Source: JASJBU01 sp965372385 (GTDB taxonomy: Bacteria > Pseudomonadota > Gammaproteobacteria > Chromatiales > Chromatiaceae). From it: 10,026 nucleotides of DNA. The notes beneath the pieces were generated by a model, which worked only from the letters and a program-made list of their open reading frames with translations, did no database searches and was not told the origin of the DNA. Each line of letters begins with the position of its first letter. Within the stretch, counting starts at the first letter, position 1. The stretch lies in contig CBDVCD010000114.1 in the NCBI GenBank assembly GCA_965372385.1, positions 1 through 10,026 of the forward strand, read 5' to 3'. Positions 1-6,515 of the stretch are shown piece after piece. The position numbers were made by a program, and so were the translations under genes.

Positions 1-1
1 C

Positions 2-64
2 CTACAAGGATGTATTTACGGCGACTTCTTTAAGAAATACCTGAAAGCAGTGACGAACCTGTGA
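2..64 (+). CDS. Possible C-terminal fragment of an unidentified plus-strand gene
   Basis: An open plus-strand frame enters from the left edge and ends at a TGA, giving a tail that reads ...GDFFKKYLKAVTNL. The aromatic and lysine-rich composition looks protein-like, and a second TGA-like stop context follows immediately. It would converge on hisZ with about 50 bp between the two stop codons. Only 20 codons are visible, no family can be recognised, and an open frame this short can occur by chance. No start or domain is available. If it is real, an unrelated gene sits where purA often lies downstream of hisZ. Confidence 0.25.
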   Translation, partial: LQGCIYGDFFKKYLKAVTNL

Positions 65-115
65 TGAAGCTGAATAGTTACTAAAAAATTCATTGTTGCA
101 GAGCTTGCAAAGAAA

Positions 116-1294
116 TCAAACCGGTTTCAGCTCCCAACTGTTTCCGCTATGCAGCAACAACTCGCCGCAACCCATCTCCCTTGCTCCGCCTTGTTGTCCA
201 GGCAGACCACAGATTACACGTCTGCCTTCTGCACGCAGTTGGATAATTCTCTCTTGCAGCGTGGGATCACTCTCCCAGGGTGCAAATACCGCAGCGTCTT
301 CCTGTTCATCGACAGGCTCCGCCAACAACATCAGGGTCTTAAGATCCGCGCTGAAACCGGTTGCGGGACGCGCCCTGCCAAACACCTTACCGATCTCGTC
401 ATACCTTCCACCCCGGGCGATCTCCTTGCCGCTGCCCGGTACGAAGGCGGCAAACACCACCCCGGTGTGAAAATGGTAACCGCGTAACTCCGCCAGATCG
501 AAATGCACCGGCACCTCAGGCAGCCAGAAAGCAATCCGGTCCGCCATCTCCTGGAGATATTTCAGCGCCTCCTGCACCGGCCGATCGGCGGCCCGCAGCA
601 CTTCCGTTGCCTCTGCAAGGGCATTATCCCCATTCAGTTCCCCCAGACGGCTGAGCATCCGGGCATGTTGCGGCTGGATTGCAAAGGCGTCCAACAACTC
701 AGCGACCTCCGGCAGGGCCTTGCGCTGCAGGGCATCGAAGAGTGCGCGCTCCTGCTCGCTGTTCAGTCCCGCCTGCCTTGCCAGGCCCTTGAAAATACCC
801 ACATGGCCCAGGTCGAGATAGACATTCCGGACACCGGTCCTTTCCAGGGTCTGCAGCAACAGGCGCAGGATCTCGATGTCGCTCTCCACCCCCGCGTGAC
901 CATAGAGTTCAGCACCGATCTGCAGGGGACTGCGACTGCCGGCAAAACCGTCCGATCGGGTATGCAGCACCGTGCCCAGATAACAGAGCCGGGTCGGCGC
1001 CTCCGAACGGATATGATGGGCGTCGATACGGGCCGCCTGCGGGGTGATATCCGCCCGCACCCCCAGCATGCGACCACTCACCTGGTCGGTCAGCTTGAAG
1101 GTCTGCAGGTCCAGGTCGCTGCCGGTTCCAGTCAGCAAGGAATCGAGAAACTCCACGAAGGGAGGAATAACGAACTCGTAGCCCCAGCTGTGGTAGAGGT
1201 CGAGCAGCTCCCGGCGCTTGCGGTCAATGATGCCTGCCTGTGGAGGCAAGACCTCATCGATGCCGTCGGGTAATATCCAGGGTTCGTTTTCCAT
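116..1294 (-). CDS. hisZ: ATP phosphoribosyltransferase regulatory subunit HisZ
   Basis: HisZ is a catalytically inactive paralogue of the histidyl-tRNA synthetase core. It assembles with a short-form HisG so that the complex can carry out and feedback-regulate the first step of histidine biosynthesis in the cytoplasm. The 392-residue protein has the usual family length. It shows the opening WILPDG (residues 6-11), RADITPQAARIDA (80-92), GAELYG (127-132), DLGHVGIF (161-168), ELRGYHFHTGVVF (269-281), GGRYDEIG (295-302) and RPATGF (309-314). I chose the ATG at 1294 because homologues begin a few residues before the LPDG motif. A TTG four codons upstream (1306) overlaps the DUF2065 stop but has no Shine-Dalgarno sequence. 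The gap to DUF2065 is 8 bp, so the two are probably cotranscribed. Its presence implies that a short HisG lacking the regulatory C-terminal domain is encoded elsewhere. No purA start follows it in the window. Confidence 0.95.
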   Translation of the reverse strand: MENEPWILPDGIDEVLPPQAGIIDRKRRELLDLYHSWGYEFVIPPFVEFLDSLLTGTGSDLDLQTFKLTDQVSGRMLGVRADITPQAARIDAHHIRSEAPTRLCYLGTVLHTRSDGFAGSRSPLQIGAELYGHAGVESDIEILRLLLQTLERTGVRNVYLDLGHVGIFKGLARQAGLNSEQERALFDALQRKALPEVAELLDAFAIQPQHARMLSRLGELNGDNALAEATEVLRAADRPVQEALKYLQEMADRIAFWLPEVPVHFDLAELRGYHFHTGVVFAAFVPGSGKEIARGGRYDEIGKVFGRARPATGFSADLKTLMLLAEPVDEQEDAAVFAPWESDPTLQERIIQLRAEGRRVICGLPGQQGGAREMGCGELLLHSGNSWELKPV

Positions 1295-1302
1295 CGATCT
1301 CG

Positions 1303-1488
1303 TCAATTAACCAGGTAGAGCAAACCGATTCCACAAAGCATGCTGATCAGGCCACTGACACGCAACGCGCGGTTGTCCTGTTGGCTGATCCGCAACACCA
1401 TTCTGCGCATGCTCTCCGGACTGAGAAACGGCCAGATACCTTCCAATACCAACAGTAACGCCAAGGCAACCCATAGATCATGCCACAT
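1303..1488 (-). CDS. DUF2065 / YjeT-like small inner-membrane protein
   Basis: This is a 61-residue protein of the DUF2065 family, whose E. coli member YjeT lies downstream of hflC. Its biochemical role is not established. It has two hydrophobic segments, one near residues 4-22 (around ALALLLVLEGIWPFL) and one near 43-60 (around LISMLCGIGLLYLV). A basic stretch with paired arginines joins them, so a two-pass hairpin in the membrane is likely. The start is set at MWHDLW (1488) because homologues begin MW and then the first helix, and a GGGA lies 7 nt upstream. An in-frame ATG at 1527 would add 13 residues, but those codons run through a terminator hairpin. The gene sits 107 bp after hflC and 8 bp before hisZ. 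The membrane topology is inferred from hydrophobicity only. Confidence 0.85.
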   Translation of the reverse strand: MWHDLWVALALLLVLEGIWPFLSPESMRRMVLRISQQDNRALRVSGLISMLCGIGLLYLVN

Positions 1489-1501
1489 CTGTGCATCCCA
1501 T

Positions 1502-1524
1502 AAAAAAACCGGGAACATCCCGGT
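1502..1524 (-). terminator. Rho-independent terminator after hflC
   Basis: Read on the minus strand, a perfect 7-bp stem ACCGGGA / TCCCGGT with a TGT loop (1524-1508) is followed at once by a run of seven T (1508-1502). This is the standard form of an intrinsic terminator. It lies 71 bp after the hflC stop and only 13 bp before the chosen DUF2065 start, so it may end the hfl transcript or attenuate readthrough into DUF2065-hisZ. Confidence 0.75.
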
Positions 1525-1531
1525 CATGTCA

Positions 1532-1565
1532 GGCGCCTCAGAGTAATGGAGTCCTCAGAGGCGCC
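1532..1565 (-). other. Long stem-loop between hflC and DUF2065
   Basis: The two arms, at 1532-1543 and 1554-1565, pair over 8 bp (GGCGCCTC with GAGGCGCC), then one mismatch, then 3 bp, around a 10-nt loop. The structure stands directly upstream of the intrinsic terminator, giving two tandem hairpins. Its downstream arm contains a GAGG that would be the Shine-Dalgarno of the alternative DUF2065 start at 1527. It could stabilise the 3' end of hflKC mRNA or hide that site. It has no T-run of its own. Confidence 0.55.
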
Positions 1566-1595
1566 GTGTATTCTCCCAAAGCCCGGGAGTGTTGT

Positions 1596-2462
1596 CTATT
1601 CTCCGCTCTGACTCTTCAGATAGCGGAAAAAGTCGGAATCCGGCTGCAACACCATGATATCGGAGCGATCACTGAAGCTCTTTTTATAGGCATTCAGACT
1701 GCGATAGAAGGCATAGAACTCGGCGTCCTGAGTGTAGGCATTGGCGTAGATCTCCGCTGACTTGCCATCCCCCTCACCACGCGTTTCCTCGGCCTGTTTG
1801 TAGGCATCCGCAATGATGACCACCCGCTCACGATCGGCTTCGGCTTGAATCTTTTCCGCCGCCTCGCCACCCTGCGCCCGCAGGTCGCGGGCCACCCGTT
1901 CACGCTCGGCCCGCATGCGATCATAGACCGACTCGCTGACCTCCGGTGGCAGATCGATCTGCTTGACCCTGACATCCAGAATCTCGACCCCGAGTTCGGC
2001 AGCCTGGGCATCGGAGTCCTTGGTCAGCTTCGCCATGATCTCAGCACGCTCACCGGAGACGACCTCCTGGATGGTGCGTTTACCGAATTCATTACGCAGG
2101 CTGGTGTTGATCCGCTCGGCCAGCAGGCGCGAGGTCTTGGCCTCGCTGCCACCGGTGGAACGGAAGTACTGGGCCACATTCGAGATACGCCACTTGGCGT
2201 AGGAGTCGACGATCACGTCCTTCTTCTCGATGGTGAGGAAACGCTGTGGCTGGGCATCGAGTGTCTGGATACGCGCATCGAATTTCCGTACGTTGTTGAT
2301 CATTGGCACCATCCAATGCAGGCCGGGCTCATAATCGCTGTCGACGATCTCACCCAAACGCAGCTTCAGTGCCACCTCCCACTGATTGACCTTAAAAGCG
2401 GAGGCATAGACAGCCACCGCCAACAGGGCGATAACCGGGATCAGCAGTTTCAAATTTTTCAT
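1596..2462 (-). CDS. hflC: FtsH-modulating membrane protein HflC (SPFH/band 7)
   Basis: HflC pairs with HflK in a large periplasm-facing assembly around the membrane protease FtsH, restricting its access to membrane substrates. The 288-residue protein starts with a short cytoplasmic tail and one hydrophobic signal anchor (about residues 4-22). An SPFH/PHB domain follows to about residue 190, including VNQWEVALKLRLGEI and the PGLHW turn (47-50). Next comes a charged alanine/glutamate-rich helix with REREVARDL-like character (about 185-240) that should form a coiled coil, then the conserved end segment EFYAFYRSLNAYKKSF. The ATG overlaps the hflK TAA stop as TAATG. An AGGAG lies 9 nt upstream inside hflK, so translational coupling is likely. 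The length is slightly shorter than that of E. coli HflC. Identification is secure from the sequence and from the hflK neighbour. Confidence 0.97.
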   Translation of the reverse strand: MKNLKLLIPVIALLAVAVYASAFKVNQWEVALKLRLGEIVDSDYEPGLHWMVPMINNVRKFDARIQTLDAQPQRFLTIEKKDVIVDSYAKWRISNVAQYFRSTGGSEAKTSRLLAERINTSLRNEFGKRTIQEVVSGERAEIMAKLTKDSDAQAAELGVEILDVRVKQIDLPPEVSESVYDRMRAERERVARDLRAQGGEAAEKIQAEADRERVVIIADAYKQAEETRGEGDGKSAEIYANAYTQDAEFYAFYRSLNAYKKSFSDRSDIMVLQPDSDFFRYLKSQSGE

Positions 2463-3601
2463 TATCGAGTGCTCCTGCCGCGTTGAGAATCCCGCGGCAC
2501 AGACCGCATGGGAATCTGACCGGTCGTTTCTGTCGGATAGGACCGCGCACCGGAACTCATACCGGCACTGCCCTGCTGAATCAGCTTATCCAACGGCAGA
2601 TACATCAGACTGCTACCCTCCTTGGTATCCAGCATCACCTTGCTCGTCTGACTCAGCATGGTCTCTACCGCATCCAGATAGAGACGTTCCCGGGTCACCT
2701 TGGGTGCCCGCTGATACTCTTTCAAAACAGCCAGGAAACGGCTGCTATCACCCTCTGCCTCGGCGATCACCCGATCCCGGTAGGCCTTGGCGTCCGCCAC
2801 CTGACGGGCTGCCTGGCCACGGGCCAGGGGAATCACTTCGTTGGCATAGGCCTCGGCCTTGTTTTCCAGGCGTTCCTTGTCCTCCCGGGCCTTGATGGCA
2901 TCGTCGAAGGCACTCTTGACCTGCTCAGGCGGCTTCGCCGGTTGGGTATTCACACTGGTAATGATCAGGCCAGTCTTATAATGATCGACCAGGCCCTGGG
3001 CGGTCGTCATGATGCGGTCAGCGATGGCGCTACGCCCCTCGGTGAGGATAAAGTCCAGATCGCTCTTACCGATGATTTGGCGCACCGAGGTCTCTATGGC
3101 GTCACGCAGGGTCTTGTCCGGATTTTGATCCTGGAACAGGTAATCCGCCGCATCCTGGATGCGGGACTGCACGGTCAGTTCCACATCCACGATATTTTCA
3201 TCCCGGGTCAGCATGGTGGCCTTGTGACGAACCGAGGAGATCTGATCCACATTGACCTTGAGCACCTCCTCGATCGGATAGGGGATGTGCCAGTGCGGAC
3301 CCGGTTGAGTCGTTTCGGAATAGGCGCCAAAACGCAGGATGACACCCCGTTCAGCCGGCTCGACAATGTAGATGCCAGAGGCGAACCAGATCACTAGAAT
3401 CAGAACTGCGATCAGTCCGATACCTTTTGAACTGGGGCCATGTATTCCGGTCGATCCTCCCTTTGGGGATTTACCACCAAAGAAGCCACCAACCTTCTCT
3501 TGAATCTTTTTTACCACTTCATCGAGATCAGGCGGACCCTGGTCGCCACCTTTGCCGCTCCAGGGATCTTTATTACCGCCACCCGGTTCATTCCAGGCCA
3601 T
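2462..3601 (-). CDS. hflK: FtsH-modulating membrane protein HflK (SPFH/band 7)
   Basis: HflK is the partner of HflC in the FtsH-associated membrane complex. The 379-residue protein begins MAWNEPGGGNKDPW, the family's typical glycine-rich N-terminus, and its first 60 residues are Gly/Lys/Pro-rich and probably disordered in the cytoplasm. One transmembrane segment (about 61-78, IGLIAVLILVIWFASGIYIV region) follows. The SPFH domain runs from EPAERGVILRFG (81-92) to about residue 230, and a charged helical region with AEAYANEVIPLARGQA (249-264) follows that. The tail after residue 340 is Ser/Arg-rich and low in complexity. I set the start at 3601, which has a GGAG 7 nt upstream. A GTG 23 codons earlier gives residues unlike the family. 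The stop overlaps the hflC start by one base. A 154-bp gap separates it from hflX. Confidence 0.96.
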   Translation of the reverse strand: MAWNEPGGGNKDPWSGKGGDQGPPDLDEVVKKIQEKVGGFFGGKSPKGGSTGIHGPSSKGIGLIAVLILVIWFASGIYIVEPAERGVILRFGAYSETTQPGPHWHIPYPIEEVLKVNVDQISSVRHKATMLTRDENIVDVELTVQSRIQDAADYLFQDQNPDKTLRDAIETSVRQIIGKSDLDFILTEGRSAIADRIMTTAQGLVDHYKTGLIITSVNTQPAKPPEQVKSAFDDAIKAREDKERLENKAEAYANEVIPLARGQAARQVADAKAYRDRVIAEAEGDSSRFLAVLKEYQRAPKVTRERLYLDAVETMLSQTSKVMLDTKEGSSLMYLPLDKLIQQGSAGMSSGARSYPTETTGQIPMRSVPRDSQRGRSTR

Positions 3602-3626
3602 TGATTGCTCCAAATTTATCAGTTGA

Positions 3627-3651
3627 GGAAATACCGCGTACCGCCATTTCC
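3627..3651 (-). other. Imperfect inverted repeat in the hflX-hflK spacer
   Basis: GGAAAT and ATTTCC (6 bp) enclose a 13-nt centre with two further possible pairs. It lies in the presumed hflK leader, about 25 nt before the start codon and clear of the Shine-Dalgarno. The rest of the 154-bp spacer (3602-3755) shows only a short AGTCC/GGACT hairpin near 3724-3736 and no convincing terminator or promoter. The repeat may be a weak leader hairpin or chance. Confidence 0.3.
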
Positions 3652-3755
3652 GGCAGACGCACGAAATCACATCATGGGGACAGAAAAATATTGTTCAAGT
3701 CACTGCGGGCAAGCATTCTAACAGTCCATCGGACTCAGGGGAACGTAAACCGTCA

Positions 3756-5039
3756 CTAGGCATAAAAACAGTCCGCCAGATCAGGCTCTTCCTTCAACAG
3801 GCGGCGAAACTCCCGCTCCGACATATCGATCTCCATCTCCCAGCCCCCTGCGTCGGTGCCGGATTCCCGCAGCACCTCGCCACGCCGGTGGAGTAAGGCG
3901 TGCCAGCGACCATCCTCCGCGCTCAGACGCAGCCGCTGACGCACATGGGTACGGCGAAAAAACTCCCGCAGTACCTGATGCAGCAGTTCCACTCCCTCAC
4001 CGCTACGGGCAGAAAGCCAGACCCTGGTGATCTGGCCAGCCTCGTTGCGATCAATGCGGGGGGGTAGATCCGGCAACAGATCGATCTTGTTGTAGATCTC
4101 AATCTGCTGGACCTCGTCAGCACCTATCTGCTGCAGCACGCTGTTGACCTCCGAGATACACTTGGCCCGCTGATGGCTGGCAGTATCCACGACATGCAGC
4201 AACAGCGAGGCCGCGGTGGTCTCCTGCAGGGTGGATTTAAAGGCCGCCACCAGGTCATGGGGCAGGTTACTGATGAAGCCTACCGTGTCGGCAAGCACCA
4301 CCGCCCCTTCGCCTTTCAGCTCCAGCCGTCGCAGGGTGGGATCGAGGGTGGCGAAGAGCTGGTCCGCCACATAGACACCGGATCCCACCAGGGTATTGAA
4401 GAGGGTCGATTTACCCGCATTGGTATAGCCCACCAGGGAAACCGTGGGGATATCGGCCCGCTCCCGACCCCGGCGCCCTTGCGCCCGTTGGGACTCCACC
4501 CGCGCCAGCCGCTTTTTGATCTGGTCGATGCGCTGGTTCAACAAGCGGCGGTCGGTCTCCAGCTGGGTTTCGCCCGGACCTCTCAGACCAATACCGCCTT
4601 TCTGCCGTTCCAGATGGGTCCAACCACGCACCAGGCGGGTGGAGAGATGGCGCAGCTGGGCCAGTTCCACCTGCAGTTTACCTTCGAAGGATCGGGCGCG
4701 CTGGGCGAAGATATCCAGGATGAGGCCGGTGCGATCGATGACCCTGCATTCGAACTCCCGTTCGAGGTTGCGTTCCTGACTGGGTGAGAGGGTATGATTG
4801 AAGATCACCAGCTCGGCCCTCTCCCCCAGGACGGACTGCCTGATCTCTTCCGCCTTGCCACGCCCAACGAACAGGCGAGGATCCGGCTGCTGGCGAGTGC
4901 CGGTAATGAATTCAACCGGCTCCGCCCCCGCCGAAGCCGCCAGATCGGAAAACTCCGCCAATTCGTCAGGGTCGGTGGCGCCAGCCAAATCGATATGCAC
5001 CAATACCGCCCGCTCACCCGACTTGGGACGTTCAAACAC
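3756..5039 (-). CDS. hflX: Ribosome-associated GTPase HflX
   Basis: HflX is a GTPase of the Obg/HflX group that binds the 50S subunit and, in studied bacteria, splits stalled or heat-damaged 70S ribosomes. The 427-residue protein has the N-terminal nucleotide-binding-like domain with RLFVGRGKAEEI (55-66) and the segment IDRTGLILDIFAQRA (101-115). A coiled linker with GLRGPGETQLETDRR (151-165) follows. The G domain carries G1 GYTNAGKST (204-212), G3 DTVGF (251-255), G4 NKID (317-320) and G5 SARSG (343-347). A C-terminal extension ends at FYA. All GTPase motifs are intact. The start is a GTG at 5039. An in-frame TGA lies five codons upstream, so no longer form is possible, and homologues begin MFxR at this point. 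No clear Shine-Dalgarno precedes it. It lies 95 bp after hfq, with a hairpin in between. Confidence 0.97.
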   Translation of the reverse strand: MFERPKSGERAVLVHIDLAGATDPDELAEFSDLAASAGAEPVEFITGTRQQPDPRLFVGRGKAEEIRQSVLGERAELVIFNHTLSPSQERNLEREFECRVIDRTGLILDIFAQRARSFEGKLQVELAQLRHLSTRLVRGWTHLERQKGGIGLRGPGETQLETDRRLLNQRIDQIKKRLARVESQRAQGRRGRERADIPTVSLVGYTNAGKSTLFNTLVGSGVYVADQLFATLDPTLRRLELKGEGAVVLADTVGFISNLPHDLVAAFKSTLQETTAASLLLHVVDTASHQRAKCISEVNSVLQQIGADEVQQIEIYNKIDLLPDLPPRIDRNEAGQITRVWLSARSGEGVELLHQVLREFFRRTHVRQRLRLSAEDGRWHALLHRRGEVLRESGTDAGGWEMEIDMSEREFRRLLKEEPDLADCFYA

Positions 5040-5081
5040 AGAGGTACTGGTTCAAGCGATAAACCTGAAGATATGGAACCC

Positions 5082-5112
5082 GGTTGGGCGGCAAAAAACG
5101 GCCTGCCCAACC
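5082..5112 (-). other. Hairpin between hfq and hflX, possible attenuator
   Basis: GGTTGGGC (5082-5089) and GCCCAACC (5105-5112) pair perfectly over 8 bp. Three more pairs, GGC with GCC, follow after a one-base bulge and close a loop that holds a run of six T on the transcribed strand. No T-run follows the stem, so it is not a standard intrinsic terminator. It starts 22 bp after the hfq stop and ends 42 bp before the hflX start. It may protect the 3' end of hfq mRNA or lower hflX expression relative to hfq. Confidence 0.55.
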
Positions 5113-5134
5113 ATAATAACCATGGGTAATAGTT

Positions 5135-5395
5135 CTAAAAATTGCCAACGGACGCTTGTTCTTCCGCCTGATCGTTAGTGTGTTGTATGCGAACGTTTCT
5201 GGCCGGAACGATGGTAGAGATGGCATGTTTATAAACCATCTGACTGACACTGTTCTTCAGCAAGACCACAAACTGATCGAATGACTCCACCTGCCCCTGC
5301 AACTTGATTCCATTAACCAAAAAAATGGAAACCGGGACACGCTCCTTCCTCAGTGCATTTAAAAAAGGGTCTTGTAGACTTTGCCCCTTAGACAT
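5135..5395 (-). CDS. hfq: RNA chaperone Hfq
   Basis: Hfq is a hexameric Sm-like ring that binds small RNAs and A-rich mRNA leaders and promotes their pairing in post-transcriptional control. The 86-residue protein carries the full core. It begins with GQSLQDPFLNAL (4-15), which includes Q8 of the proximal face. The lateral rim residues R16, K17 and R19 follow. Sm1 runs through VNGIKLQGQVESFDQFVVLL, and the Sm2 signature YKHAIST is at 55-61. Residue 25 is Phe where E. coli has Tyr in the distal-face pocket. The C-terminal tail after about residue 67 is short and acidic at its start (NDQAEEQAS). The ATG at 5395 has a perfect AAGGAG 8 nt upstream. miaA lies 125 bp before it and hflX 95 bp after, the classic context. 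Confidence 0.98.
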   Translation of the reverse strand: MSKGQSLQDPFLNALRKERVPVSIFLVNGIKLQGQVESFDQFVVLLKNSVSQMVYKHAISTIVPARNVRIQHTNDQAEEQASVGNF

Positions 5396-5403
5396 GGGTC
5401 TTT

Positions 5404-5430
5404 CTCCTTATTGTCTTTATCATTTATCAT
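5404..5430 (-). promoter_or_regulatory. hfq ribosome binding site with upstream ATGATAA tandem repeat
   Basis: On the minus strand, AAGGAG (5409-5404) stands 8 nt before the hfq ATG and is the strongest Shine-Dalgarno in the window. Just upstream, ATGATAA occurs twice head to tail (5430-5417), followed by AGACAAT. The leader here is A-rich and can be read as successive A-R-N-like triplets, the type of sequence Hfq's distal face binds. Known Hfq autoregulation in E. coli acts through its leader. That the same happens here is inference. Confidence 0.5.
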
Positions 5431-5460
5431 TAACTCTCGTGGCGTAAACAGCCTGCGGAT

Positions 5461-5479
5461 ACCCGCTAAAACCCGCTAA
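5461..5479. repeat. Tandem 9-bp repeat upstream of hfq
   Basis: ACCCGCTAA occurs twice, at 5461-5469 and 5471-5479, spaced 10 bp apart, about one helical turn. The pair lies just downstream of the proposed hfq -10 element, where a repressor site or transcribed leader element could sit. GCGG/CCGC blocks flank it and would allow a small hairpin. No regulator can be named. Confidence 0.45.
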
Positions 5480-5495
5480 CCGCTTCGCAATCCAG

Positions 5496-5504
5496 AGTGT
5501 AGCA
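5496..5504 (-). promoter_or_regulatory. Candidate extended -10 promoter for hfq
   Basis: On the minus strand, TGCTACACT fits the extended -10 form TGn-TAnnnT. No good -35 hexamer is visible at 16-18 bp, as is common for extended -10 promoters. It lies 17 bp past the miaA stop and would start a leader of roughly 90 nt ahead of hfq. Separate hfq promoters are known in E. coli. The assignment here rests on motif match only. Confidence 0.4.
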
Positions 5505-5520
5505 CAATGTACTGATTTTC

Positions 5521-6513
5521 TTACCGTTGTGAAAGTCTATTCTGTGTATCCACAAAAAAACCCGCAAAATCAGGAAAGGCTTGCTGGATCAATTTCAAGG
5601 CCTGCCGCGGAAGCCCTCCCCTCTCCTCATCCAGCCAATGGCACTCGGCATCGGCCCTCAGCCAGGTAAATTGACGTTTCGCCAACTGGCGCGTGGCAAT
5701 AATTCCCCGTTCGGTCATCTCCTCCCAACTGAGTTCCCCCAGCAGATGTTTGATCACCTGTCGATACCCCACCGAGCGCAGCGCAGGCAGTTCCACAGAG
5801 AGGTCTCCCCGCTCCAGCAGCTGCCTGACCTCATCGACCAGGCCCTGCTCAAGCATCTGGTGAAAGCGTTGTTCGATCCTGCGGTGCAGGAGAGCCCGAT
5901 CCCTGGGCGAGCGTACCAGTTTGAGCAACCGATAGGGGGGAAGTTCGCTCCGACTGGCTGCCTGCAGCTCGCTCAGTGGCCGACCGGTTATCTCAATCAC
6001 CTCCAGTGCCCGCATGGTCCTTTGCGGATCGTTCGGATGGATACGTTGCGCCGCGCTCGGATCCAGCTCCTGCAGCCGCTGATGCAGTCTCTGCAACCCC
6101 AGGTTCCGCAGCTCCAACTCAAGCCTCGCTCGAATGGCGGGATCGGCCTTCGGTAGATCCGACAAACCATGTTCCAGGGCACGAAAATAGAGCATGGTTC
6201 CTCCCACCAGCAAGGGTACTCGGCCTGCTGCCGTGATCTCCCGCATGGCCGAGAGGGCATCCGCGCGAAACTCGGCAGCCGAATAGGACTCGGCGGGATC
6301 ACGGATATCCAGCAACCGATGGGGGGCCCGCGCCAAGGTCTCCGGGTCAGGTTTGGCGGTGCCTATATCCATACCCCGATAGACCAGGGCGGAGTCCACA
6401 CTGATGATCTCCAGGGGCAGGCGTTCCACCAGCTGGACCGCCAGATCGGTCTTGCCCGAGGCGGTCGGACCCATGAGAAAGATGGCGGGCGGCAGGCCTT
6501 TGAACTGCTGCAT
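5521..6513 (-). CDS. miaA: tRNA dimethylallyltransferase MiaA
   Basis: MiaA transfers a dimethylallyl group from DMAPP to N6 of A37 in tRNAs that read codons starting with U, the first step toward ms2i6A. The 330-residue protein shows the P-loop-like GPTASGKT (15-22), DSALVYRGMDIGTAKP (40-55) with its catalytic Asp, GGTMLYFRAL (104-113) and the tRNA-contacting NDPQRTMRALEV (161-172). RSVGYRQV (246-253) and RQLAKRQFTWLR (275-286) follow. The length is normal for gammaproteobacteria and all core motifs are present. The ATG at 6513 has AGGA only 4 nt upstream and GAGG further off. Its leader is the end of an inserted palindromic element, so the gap to mutL has grown to 303 bp. miaA and hfq are probably cotranscribed, with an additional hfq promoter in between. 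Confidence 0.97.
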   Translation of the reverse strand: MQQFKGLPPAIFLMGPTASGKTDLAVQLVERLPLEIISVDSALVYRGMDIGTAKPDPETLARAPHRLLDIRDPAESYSAAEFRADALSAMREITAAGRVPLLVGGTMLYFRALEHGLSDLPKADPAIRARLELELRNLGLQRLHQRLQELDPSAAQRIHPNDPQRTMRALEVIEITGRPLSELQAASRSELPPYRLLKLVRSPRDRALLHRRIEQRFHQMLEQGLVDEVRQLLERGDLSVELPALRSVGYRQVIKHLLGELSWEEMTERGIIATRQLAKRQFTWLRADAECHWLDEERGGLPRQALKLIQQAFPDFAGFFVDTQNRLSQR

Positions 6514-6515
6514 TA

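Noticed and set aside
96..110. TTGCA/TGCAA hairpin after hisZ as a terminator
   Set aside because: The 5-bp AT-rich stem is weak and the T-run is separated from it by about 7 nt, so it is not convincing as an intrinsic terminator.
503..1273. Long plus-strand open frame of 256 codons opposite hisZ
   Set aside because: It lies wholly antisense to hisZ, has no recognisable domain, and its composition is what GC-rich codon bias produces on the opposite strand. The same applies to the long antisense frames at 2483-3397 (hflK), 4173-4787 (hflX) and 7933-8628 (mutL).
1295..1306. Upstream TTG start for hisZ, overlapping the DUF2065 stop
   Set aside because: It has no Shine-Dalgarno, and homologues start near the ATG at 1294 just before WxLPDG.
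3602..3670. Upstream GTG start for hflK adding 23 residues
   Set aside because: The added residues do not resemble HflK N-termini, while the ATG at 3601 has a good GGAG and the typical MAWNEPG opening.
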